This document shows positions 9,938 to 19,496 of a DNA stretch of 64,000 bases, in pieces. The position numbers and the translations under genes were made by a program. This stretch comes from [Phialemoniopsis] sp. UDSM-2020. Taxonomy: Eukaryota; Ascomycota; Sordariomycetes; Thyridiales; Thyridiaceae. The stretch is from the NCBI GenBank assembly GCA_018873225.1, contig JAEILZ010000008.1:124001-188000 (forward strand), written 5' to 3'. The notes under the pieces are model-generated. The model worked only from the letters and a program-made list of their open reading frames with translations, was not told the origin of the DNA and made no database searches. The stretch's first letter is position 1. The number at the start of each line of letters is the position of its first letter.

Positions 9938-10777
9938 CTAGGCAGCCTCCTCCTTCAGATACTCAGCAATGTTGGGCCTCTGCTTAAAGGCATCGACCAG
10001 CTTCGTGAGTGCCTCTGGTATTTTCGCCTAGCACGCCAGGGTTAGCAACAATCAGTCTTTCCGTCTAGCATTGGTATGCCTACCGGGAGCGTTCCCGTTC
10101 GTCGGTCGTTGTCAATGGACTGGTAGACAGCAAAGTCGGCATACGTGACCTTGTCGCCGAGCAAGTAAGGACCCTTGTGGTCCGAGTAGTACTGCGCCAC
10201 GAGTTCGTAGTACTTGGGCACGAAGTCGTTCTTGTACTCGTCGGTGGCACCGGAGAGAGATGCAACCCATTGAGACTGCATCATACTTAGTTCACAAAAG
10301 CTTTCCTCATGGATGAGACTTGACTTACTCGCCAATCGATGTAGATGTCCGCGACGGCATCAACGAGGTACTTCTCCATGCTGGTCTCCCCGTCGTAGCG
10401 GCCTAGGTCGCGGGCGAGGTAGCGTAGAGTCGGGATGTGCTATTACCACGGTTGTTAGATGGAGCTCACGCGGGCGGGCGGCTCGTTGCTCACCTGGGTA
10501 AAGATAGTACCCTTGTACTCCAGGGCAGGTAATTTGCCGGTCCTGGTGATGCCCTGTTGACGCAGCTTCTCGCTGGTGGCAGGCCAGGTGTCATCATAAG
10601 GATAGCGGATGTCCTTGACTTCGATCCCGGCATCTTTTAGAAAGAGGCTGCACGGCAGAATTAGCATCTGAGAAGCAAATTGCGAGCTCGGGTCGGTACT
10701 CACTTGACCACCTCTCCTCTTCCGAGCCGGCCGAGCGCCAGGTAGTGGTAGACTGGTTTCTGAGATTGAGCAGCCAT
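9938..10777 (-). CDS. Glutathione S-transferase, sigma-like class
   Basis: Conjugates glutathione to electrophiles in the cytosol. Five exons on the minus strand: 10777-10704, 10647-10494, 10439-10329, 10275-10084 and 10027-9938, giving 206 aa. The four introns are 53-56 nt and obey GT-AG. The N-terminal thioredoxin-like half reads KPVYHYLALGRLGRGEVV, where the early Tyr pair is in the place of the catalytic Tyr of sigma/alpha GSTs. TGKLPALEY carries the cis-Pro loop. The all-helical half contains GPYLLGDKVTYADFAVYQSID, the usual N-capping motif. It heads a run of detoxification-type genes up to 21.9 kb. Confidence 0.9.
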
Positions 10778-11142
10778 TGCAAATGGTCAAGTTTGTTGTT
10801 CGATTTAATTGTTGTGAAGCCTGTGTGAAGTTGGAGCGGTCAAGCAAAGAGCCATGGCGGGGTTCGCGAACTTTAATAAACGTGACGTGACCAAAGAGGT
10901 ACCTGATCAGTGATTATTGATCCTGCAAATCCCTAGCTAAGATCGGTCCCGCAGTCCGCCAAGCCACATGTGCGCATCACTGAAATAGGAAATATTGATT
11001 AACGAACATGCTAATCAATAACACTAAGCCAATATTGCAGTTATTGAACCGAATAAAATCAGCCACTGAAGTCCAGCAACGAGATTACACGGAAAGAAAC
11101 ACAACCGACCGGGTTGACTCTCTTGATTACTGATTACTGCAT
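10778..11142. other. Intergenic region between GST and regulator 1
   Basis: Promoter of the GST on the minus strand and 3' flank of the regulator. AT-rich, with repeated ATTGATTA-like words. No gene seen. Confidence 0.5.
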
Positions 11143-13461
11143 CTAAGTCGGTTCACCAAACTGATCCCCGACCATCCCATTGAGGCTATCATTCAGTGTA
11201 GACCAATAGGTAGTGTCGATACCCTGAAACACCCAATCTTCCACGTCGGATGGTATGTAAGAGCATCTGGCGTTGTCTTCGGTGATGCTTGTTGGCATGC
11301 CAGTTGCGTCGAACGTGAGAAGCGGCTGTGAATCAAAGTCGAAGTCCATTCCAAGTGGCCGTTGCATAGACGTCGACCCTGCGAAAACATCGGGATTGCC
11401 TTGTCCGTCGAACGCGGTGGACGCCGTTGGCCTGGCAGTGATGTTGACCGTTCCCAGAAAAGGAACTTTGAGACTCAGTGGCTGCTGGCTGTCACTCCTC
11501 TGGATGATAGGGAGGAGCTGGCTCAAGGTTTCGGCAGACTCGGTGGCGAGACGGTCGCGTTTGTAGGTCCCCAGCTCCCGAAAAGTGATGAGCGTATTCT
11601 CTACGAGCTCTTGATCGGACTCTCTATGGTCTTGCCCTGTTCCTTTGACAAGGTGTCCCAGCAAAAGAGTCATGCCTGCGATGAGCGCCGAGTAGTCAAT
11701 CGGTCTGCCTGCAATGTTCATGATATTGCCCTTCCGAAAGACAAGAAATCGCTCAAGCACGGCTCTGCTTGCCGTCATGCACGAGCGGCGGTTGTGGTCA
11801 TATCGGCCTCCATCCTTGTCGCGTAGTAGAAATGGGAGGTGAAGCAGGATAACCAGCGTGTAATGTCGCACCTGCATGTACAGCTTGGAGCGCGCAGACA
11901 TGATCTGCGTCGCAGAGCCTCTCCAGAACGTCAAGTCTGGGACGGGCGCTCGGTGACTAAAGGATGACTCCCACCACGAACCGCCCATCTCGGCAGCGGC
12001 CCGTTCAAACTCTTTCTCTATGCTTTGTGTGGCCGTATATGCTTCAGTCGACCTAGGTGGCAGATCATTCCTATCCGCAATCCTGCGAGCAATGACAGAG
12101 TGTGCTTTGCTGAGCAGGTCCAGCTCCCTCTCGGAAGAGACCGGAGTGGCGTGAATGAAGTTGTCCTTGTGCGAACTTGGGGTTAGGCCCAGAATGAGGG
12201 AGTGGTAACGATCGCTGCAATTGAGACGGTACCACAATATTGTCATTGAAGGAGCTGTCTTGGGATGATCTGCTGTCGCGACCGAGCGGATAGGTGGCGG
12301 CGTCGGCCGATCTATCCCCAGGAGGCGAGCCAGATCCAGTGCGCGACGCGTGGTCATCCATGCCCGGCGGAGATGGCCAGCTTCGGACTGGAACATGTTA
12401 AGCAGCACCAAGACCTCGATGCCCTCAGCGCACCCAATCATCTCATCATCGCCAGTCACGTCCGTCACAGCTGCGATCCACTGGCCGACAACCTCGCACG
12501 GCTGCTGGTTGGCCGGCAGCTGAATGCGAGTAGGATCCATGTTCGGAGGTAGATACTGCATGCAGATCGCGTACTGGAGTAGACGCTTGGCGATGAGAAC
12601 CGGGTGTGTATCGCGTGTGGGCCATGACGGCGATGCCAGAGACCAGTGAGGCTCGGTTCTACCGGCAATCTGGTCATCCCTCGAGTGCGCGAAACTGAGA
12701 ATCATGGACGCCCCGGGGCTTTCGAAAGCCAGGACGCTGCGTAGGCTTGGGGAGGGAAGTAGTGCATGTAGATGGTGTGATAACCGCTGGTGACGCTGCT
12801 GTGTCCCTTTCTCCTGGGCCAAGAGGTAGGGGTGGGTGATCTGACATGACTCCTCACATGGCGAAGGAGCTGTGGTCCCCGGATTGGGATGGTATGCGAC
12901 TGAGGATGATTCTGGAGTCAGGATCGATTCGTTGTAGGCTGTGCTGTTGGCGGCTGCAATACCATGAGCATTCCTTGCCGCTGAGCCATCGAAGAGGTCA
13001 GCCACCGGCGCACACGCGAGTGGGAGCACCTTGGAAGCCTCTGATGTGCGCGCATCAGTCGACTGTCGCCGATCCTGGTCACCTCTGAGGGAGTCACTTG
13101 GGGAAGAGCTCGAGCCCCCGATGGCTCTCAGAAGCAGACCTTCGAGTCTTTCAATACGCTGCGCAAGAGGCTCTTGATTGGTCGAAGGCGATGGCACATA
13201 GGAGGACTGCGGAGGGGAGGCCAGACCGGGGTCTTCTTCCCTTTGCGACACACAAGGAGTATCGTATTCAATGCAATTGACACACTTCACAGCGCTCTCG
13301 TCGTCATATTGGCATTTGACCTTGCGTCTGCGACCTAGAAGTCACGGTGTCAGCAAGCCTTTCGTGAGGCAGATGGCTAGGACTCGGGTCAAGCACGTAC
13401 ATTCCCAACAGCTCCGCGTGCCTTTCCGTACCCGACGCTTCTTCGATGCGCGTTCGCTCAT
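11143..13461 (-). CDS. Zn2Cys6 fungal transcription factor (regulator 1)
   Basis: Nuclear DNA-binding regulator. Exon 1 is 13461-13401, intron 13400-13335, exon 2 13334-11143, giving 750 aa. The binuclear zinc cluster is formed across the splice: C18-x2-C21-x6-C28-x9-C38-x2-C41-x6-C48, preceded by a basic stretch SKKRRVRKGTR. A leucine-rich stretch (LAQRIERLEGLLLRAIG) follows as likely dimerisation helix. The middle contains a fungal-specific transcription factor domain (around residues 220-400). It is divergent from the aldehyde dehydrogenase, and their 640-bp shared promoter carries TCGGCCGA palindromes, a sensible target class for such a protein. Confidence 0.92.
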
Positions 13462-14103
13462 TCTGTTCGTGGCTGACAGTCAGATCCTTGCTTTTCTAAA
13501 ATCTTACGGAAGACTGGCAGTGGCTGCGATGCATGTCATTGATGATGAATTGGCATCGTGGAAGTCGTCCTTAGTCGGCCGAAGTTTCCGGATGAACCGT
13601 GTCTCCAGCTGACTAAAAGCGGGACTGTACTAGCTCCTATGACTTAATTTATGTCTTCACAGCATTTCTTGTCGAAGTGGACCTAAGTTTCGCCTCCCTC
13701 TCATGTACCGAGTCATGCATCAGCAGCCCAATCTCTTGTCTACCTAGTGTGCTTCATAGGACGTGATACTCAATTGTTACCATTGCAAAGTTCCTATGAT
13801 TATTGTTAAAGATCGTTGTTAAATGCTCTATAGATATCTGCGAGACATAACGACACAGCGAAGATGCACCTTTCCAAGGGATTGAGGCCACTGCTGTCAC
13901 ATTCTTCACTGTTGTGGGAGTTCGTGAGAGTCGGCCGACTACGACCGAATTCGGCCGGCATCGCCATGAACAAACCCTTGTTACACGGTCGGAGGGGATG
14001 ATAAATAGAAGCTCTTGCTCCAGGCCTACTGGACTGTTCTTTCATATTCGCATACTCTTAATCATCCTTTATTCTGATCTCAATTCACTCCCGAACAGCC
14101 AAA
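13462..14103. promoter_or_regulatory. Divergent promoter between regulator 1 and aldehyde dehydrogenase
   Basis: The palindrome TCGGCCGA occurs at 13575-13582 and again at 13931-13938, and a near copy TCGGCCGG is at 13951-13958. CGG/CCG pairs are the usual half-sites of Zn2Cys6 proteins. ATAAATAG at 14001-14008 is a candidate TATA element for the dehydrogenase, about 100 bp before its ATG. The binding assignment is inference. Confidence 0.5.
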
Positions 14104-15729
14104 ATGACGTACGAGACACGCCTGTTCATCAACAACGAGGTAACTGTTCTCCTGTCCAAATACAGCCATTCGAGGCAGCGTATGAGTACTAATGTTCTAC
14201 AGTATGTCCCCTCCTCCACGGGAGAGACAATCTCCGTCATCAACCCAGTCGACGACAGCCTGGTGACCGATCAAGTCCAGGTCGCCAGCAAGGAGGATGT
14301 CGACAGAGCCGTCGCGGCCGCCAAGGCCGCCTTCAAGACCTGGAGGAAGACTCCCAGTGCCGAGCGTGCGGCCATTATGCTCAAGTACGCCGACATCCTC
14401 GAGCAGCACTCTGAGAAGCTTGCGCAGCTCGCGTCGCTCAACATGGGCATGCCGATGATGATTAGTCGCATGATGGCGGCGTCGCAGGCTGCTTCATTCC
14501 GCTACTACGCCGGCCTGGTAGACAAGGTCCACGGCGAGACGTACCCGGAGGACGGTGACGGCCAGTTCAAAATGATCACCTACGAGCCGCTTGGCGTCTG
14601 CGCTGGTATCTCGGCCTGGAACGGCACTCATCTGTCTATCGGGTGGAAGGTAGGTCGATGCGCACCGACAGACGAAGATGCTCTTCACCAGAAGCTAATT
14701 GTCAGTCTAGATTGCACCAGCAGTAGCAATGGGCAACACATTTGTGCACAAGTCTTCGGAGCGCGACCCTCTCGGCGCCATTTATCTCGGTGCTCTGTTC
14801 AAAGAAGCTGGCTTCCCTCCCGGTGTCATCAACCTGCTCTCAGGTGCCGGTGCCACCGGCGCGCTCCTCGCCTCCCACATGGACATCGCCAAGATTGCCT
14901 TCACCGGCTCGACCGCAGCGGGGCGCAAGGTCCAGATCGCCGCCGCGCAGAGCAACATGAAGCACGTCACTCTCGAGCTGGGCGGCAAGTCTCCCTCGAT
15001 CGTGTTCGAGGACGCCGACATCCCCAACGCGATTCAGCATAACACGCAGAGCTTCCTGGCGAACAACGCGCAGGCGTGCTCGGCTGCATCGCGCCTCTTT
15101 GTGCACGAGAGCATCGCGCCGGCCTTCATTGAGAAGCTGAAGGAGGCGTGGTCCGGCATGTCGGCTGCGCTGGGCGATCCGACCGACGACAAGACTTTCC
15201 TCGGACCCATGGTTGACAAGAGGCAGACTGAACATGTCAATGAATACATCGAGGGTGCAAAGGCTGAGGGGATCGAGGTGCTTGCTGGGGGCGAAGTCCC
15301 CAAACTGGGTGGGAACTTTATTACTCCGACGGTGTTCCTCAACCCTGGACTTGAGAGCCGTATCTACAAGGAGGAAGTCTTTGGCCCAGTGCTTGTGGTG
15401 CGCACCTTCAAGACCGAGGACGAGGTCATCGATTTGGCGAACGACACTTCATACGGTCTCTCTGGTAAGTCTTCCGCTCTGTAGTTTCATTGCGATAACT
15501 TGCTGATTCATACTTCTTAGGCATCATCTTCACATCCAACATCTCCAGAGCGCTGAGGGTTGCTTCAAAGATGGAGGTTGGTACTCTCTCCATCAACGGC
15601 TCCCACTGGCCGAACAAGGTCACTTCGTGGGGAGGCTTCAAGCAGAGCGGATATGGACGCGAGAGCGGTCTGGAGGCGATCAAGGAATACGTGCAGTCTA
15701 AGTCTATCCATGTACACATGAATGTGTAG
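14104..15729 (+). CDS. NAD(P)-dependent aldehyde dehydrogenase
   Basis: Oxidises aldehydes to acids. Four exons: 14104-14139, 14203-14649, 14711-15464 and 15521-15729, giving 481 aa. The first intron (63 nt, branch ACTAAT) is in frame. ALDH landmarks: N152 in SAWNGTH, K175 in VHKSSE, FTGSTAAG at 225-232, general base E250 in LELGG, and nucleophile C284 in AQACSA. The E-C spacing of 34 is as in ALDH2. EEVFGPVLVV and GGFKQSGYGRE near the C-terminus are also typical. The usual PWNFP loop is changed to AWNGTH. It is divergent from regulator 1 and convergent with the MFS exporter, which suggests a joint catabolic or detoxifying role. Confidence 0.95.
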
Positions 15730-15913
15730 ATACACAGCCAGTATAGAACCTGGATGGGAAGGTAACAGATTTCAGATAGCAACATGATATGAATCGCGTC
15801 ATGACAAGCATACCTTGATGTCATTGAACCGAATCGTCTATGTCTAATCAAAAGGCTGATGTACAAGTGTGGGCGCTGCTGGCATGTATTCTAGACTGCA
15901 TACGACAGTGCCA

Positions 15914-17459
15914 CTACTTCTTTTGTCCAATACGCAATTTGAATACGGGCCACAAAGATATGACAAAGCCGAGGGTGCTCAACCCAATCCCCGTGTAGAA
16001 CGCACCACGATATCCCTGCAAGAGGCTGCCATCTGCAACATGAGTCTCGACTGTACCGGCAATACCGAGGCCAATGGACTGCGAATAGTAGACCACGGTC
16101 GCAATGAGAGAAGCAGCTATGCCCTGTTCTTGTGGCGGCACTAAATGGCTCATGAGCAGTGTTGCAGACGGAAAGCTCAAGTCAATGCCGAGGGGCGCCA
16201 GCACGGTGACCCAGAATGCCTGAACCCAGTAACTTTGACTCACGGGCATGGTCGCCAGTAGGACGTTGCCGACGATGAACCATATGCAGGAAAAGGAGAG
16301 TATTGTGGCTGGCTGCACCTTCTGCTCCAGCAGAAAAGAGTTGAGGTATGACGCTGCAAGCCCGGCGAACGGAACGGGGATGAACTGCGCGGCTGCTTCT
16401 AGGGCGCTGCCACCTCGGAGCCGCATGATGAAGTTGACGAGATAGAACGTGATAATGCCGAAGCTCGCAAAGACCAAGCCGATGATGATCACGACAAAAG
16501 CGCTCTCGCTGGACAGGCGAGTGACCGGTATCAGCGGTTTTCGAGCCCTGCTTTCCGCGAGGGGGAACATGACAAGCAGCATGAAGCCGATAGCGAGAGT
16601 CGCAATGCTGGATGGTGCACTCCATCCCACAGCTGGAGCCTGATTCCAGGCCACGTTGAACAAGATCAGACCAGAGACACCTGTAGCAGTGCCGGCCCAG
16701 TCAAAGTCTCGCCGTAAGCTTCTCTTCTCGGGACGTGACGGTGGTTGCGGTTGCCCTGGCACCTCATCAAACTCGTGGAGCTTCGGGATTGAGAACAATG
16801 ACAGGCCTGCAAAGAAGCAACAAGTGATAGACGTAGCCCAGAAGACCCAAGGCCACCACCCATACCCTTCAATCAGCCCCGAGAATAGTCCACCAAGCGT
16901 AAAGCCCGCAGGCGATCCGGCTGCAAACAATGAGAATGCGAGATTCTTTCGAGGCCCTTCCTTGTACACCAGACCCAGTATAGCCAGCGCACACGGGATT
17001 AGCATCGCTGCCGCTATGCCCTGGAGCCCTCTACAGACTGCATAGAAGACGAAGGAGCGGTAGAACACGCTGATGCCCGTGATGAAGGATGCCACTGTCA
17101 GCCAGGCCCATGCGCCGATGTAGCAACGTCGGTGGCCGTACATGTCTCCAAGACGTCCAGCCGGAAGCATGAATGCGCCTATTTGATGTTAGTCCACTCT
17201 TCCTTGCGCGCTACTGACATTGTTCTATACCGGATGTGAGACCGTACGCGGCAGGTCCCCAGAGACTTCCAGCCGATCCTTCGGTGTCAAAGGTTGTGCC
17301 GATTGCCACGTCCGGAAAGATCCCTTGGGCCAAACACGCGAGCACCATGATCTGGGTGCAAACCAGAGTCGCTAACATCAAAACTTCCCGTACAATACTG
17401 AGTTCTGGGATCAGGAATGAACTATCCTTAACCACCTGGCTATTTTCGACAGTGGCCAT
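15914..17459 (-). CDS. MFS multidrug-type transporter (DHA2-like)
   Basis: Proton-coupled exporter in the plasma membrane. Exon 1 is 17459-17231, intron 17230-17179 (branch ACTAAC), exon 2 17178-15914, giving 497 aa. Splicing creates MFS motif A in GAFMLPAGRLGDMYGHRR. Motif C-like sequence AAGSPAGFTLGGLFSGLIEG lies in helix 5, as in antiporters. A central polar loop (about residues 200-225) separates the two halves. A TTG codon at 17477 is in frame but the first ATG is 17459. It stands tail to tail with the aldehyde dehydrogenase inside the cluster of GST and regulator genes, in line with export of a toxic compound or its conjugate. Confidence 0.92.
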
Positions 17460-18186
17460 CTCGCGATTGAGTTGCAACTTTGAGACTTCAGGTTGGGCCG
17501 TGAGAGAAGAGGAACGGTGTCGAATCTAAGTGTTGCAAAGCCTGACTGAAACTGTCACAAAATTACTACCATATTGCTGTGAAATGTTAATCTGGAGTTT
17601 TATATGTTCATATCGGGGCGGTAGACTAGATATCGCATTTCGTGGTTATTTTTAGAATATCTTGTAGGTTTCACGACTAATATCTTATACGGTCCTATGA
17701 AAACTCTTCATCCTGCAATGATGACTAGATGTCTGAATCGGGTAGACGCCGAGGTTTCACTAGCTGGATTCAGCACCATAAGCGGCCAGTTTCCATCGTG
17801 TTCTTTTGTTGACGCATGCGCCGTGCGCCATGCAGCCAAGTCAGATCTGTGCAATCTGCAAGATGGTTCCAGCTGCCTTCCATCGTGGGAACTGCAGAAT
17901 TAGCGGCAGAAGTGTAGTGATGAGTAAACTTGGAGCACGCCGGTGCTTCCGAAGTCCCGGATTCACGAGTTACAACAGTTTCAATCGGTTTATGTGGTGG
18001 TAGCGAAGTAATCGGGTCGGTCCGCGATCCGGCTTACACGTAAGACCGTCAAGGAAATGCCATCGGAATTCAGCTCGGACGTGCCCTATTTTCACATTGT
18101 CTCAATTCGGAAGGGACGACTTCGAAGCTCAATTCCCATTCTACACGCTAAACCCTGAGATACTGTCCATCCCGCATGATGACAAC
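17460..18186. other. Intergenic region upstream of the MFS exporter
   Basis: Promoter of the minus-strand MFS gene and 3' flank of GST 2. No gene or RNA was recognised; AT-rich from about 17550 to 17700. Confidence 0.5.
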
Positions 18187-18916
18187 CTATTTCTTTATGC
18201 CAAACTGCTGCTCCAACAAGATATCCCACTCAGCCTTGACCTTGGCAACAGCAGGCCGAGCCAGCAGCTTTTCCTGCCACGCCTGGACATTCTTAAACTC
18301 GGAAAAGTCTACCTCGGGTGCGATGCTAGGCGCCCCATAGAAGAAGGGAAGCCACATGAGATCGACATAGGTGATCCTGTCACCGACGAGGAAGCCGGAC
18401 TCCTGTTTGGCGAGGTGGCCGTCGACGACGCCATAGACGCGACGCATCTCGTTCGAGTAGCGGTCGATGGCAGACTGAACCTTCTCCGGGTGGTACCTGG
18501 TGAACCACGCCTTCTGGCCAAAGTACGGGCCCTGTCCGCTCATCTGAAAGTGCTCCCAGCATCGGGTGATGTGCTTCTCGGGGAAAGAGGTGTAGTGCAG
18601 CTTGTCTTCGGGATCGTATTCGGCAATGAGGTAGTCAATGATCGCGCCGGACTGGATAACACGTTAGTATTCGCAATCACGGCTCTGCTCGAGTGATACT
18701 TACCTCCCAAAGAGTGATGTTCTTGTTCGGGTCCACAAGAGCAGGCACCCTGCCATTCGGGTTGAGAGAGATCAGAGGCTCTTTCTTGACATCCTCGAAC
18801 GGGATCTTGATGAGCTCAACGGGCAGGCCGAGCTCTTCGATAACAAACCAGACTTTGATCGGATTGGGGGATCCTCCAGATCCGTACAGTTGCAGCGGCT
18901 TCATCGAAGAGGGCAT
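18187..18916 (-). CDS. Glutathione S-transferase, Ure2p/YfcG-like class (GST 2)
   Basis: Exon 1 is 18916-18704, intron 18703-18652 (52 nt, GTAAGT, branch ACTAAC), exon 2 18651-18187, giving 225 aa. The thioredoxin-like half begins LQLYGSGGSPNPIKVWFVIEE, with the Ser/Asn-Pro active-site turn of Ure2-like GSTs. NPNGRVPALVDP is the glutathione-binding cis-Pro loop, and the spliced codons give LWESGAIIDYLIAEYDP, a family signature. The C-terminal half has WEHFQMSGQGPYFGQ and GDRITYVDLMWLPF. It is divergent from regulator 2, and their shared promoter is rich in TCGGTCG words. It is distinct in class from the GST at 10 kb, so the cluster carries two unrelated GST types. Confidence 0.94.
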
Positions 18917-19496
18917 TTTCGCGGTCTGGTGATCTACTCAGAGAAAGATCGTGGCTGTAAGTCTGGTATTGTATTTCTTTCTCGAGATGAATGCCATCTT
19001 GTCCTGACGAGTCTGGGAATATCGTCCATTCTTTTAAAGGGAGCTGAGACGCAAGTGGCGCTCCAACTATGGTACGACATGACCGATCAATGGACCTTGA
19101 GACCGAGCTGGAGCCTGGTCGGTCGATGCTCGTTCGTGGCATCATTTGCCAGACTGTGCCGTGTCAGTGTCCTTGGCTGACTTAGCACTGTTAGCAGCGC
19201 GTATTCACGGCCGTCTCGGTCGGTCATCGGTCGTGCTTGGCGGCGCCGGGCATCGGCACTTACAGCCTCCGTCTCCCCAAATCTCCACTTATCCATTGGA
19301 TGTCGTGCATCATTGTCGGTCGTGATCTCGGTCTACCACAGATTAATTGGCATTCGTGATTTAGTCAGCAATTCCACGGCTCGCGATCATGATGCCTACA
19401 CTGATCTGGCGGTTTCGAGGCCCATTGTTCAATGTCTGCGCTTCTGCAGGGGGCATTGCCGAAAAAGAAGTCTCCATCAGGAACTGATCTCACACC
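18917..19496. promoter_or_regulatory. Divergent promoter between GST 2 and regulator 2
   Basis: TCGGTCG-type words recur: 19119-19125, an overlapping set at 19216-19233 (TCGGTCGGTCATCGGTCGT), 19316-19322, and TCGGTC at 19328-19333. Spaced CGG triplets in direct orientation are a known Zn2Cys6 site type. Binding by regulator 2 or regulator 1 is inference. Confidence 0.45.
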
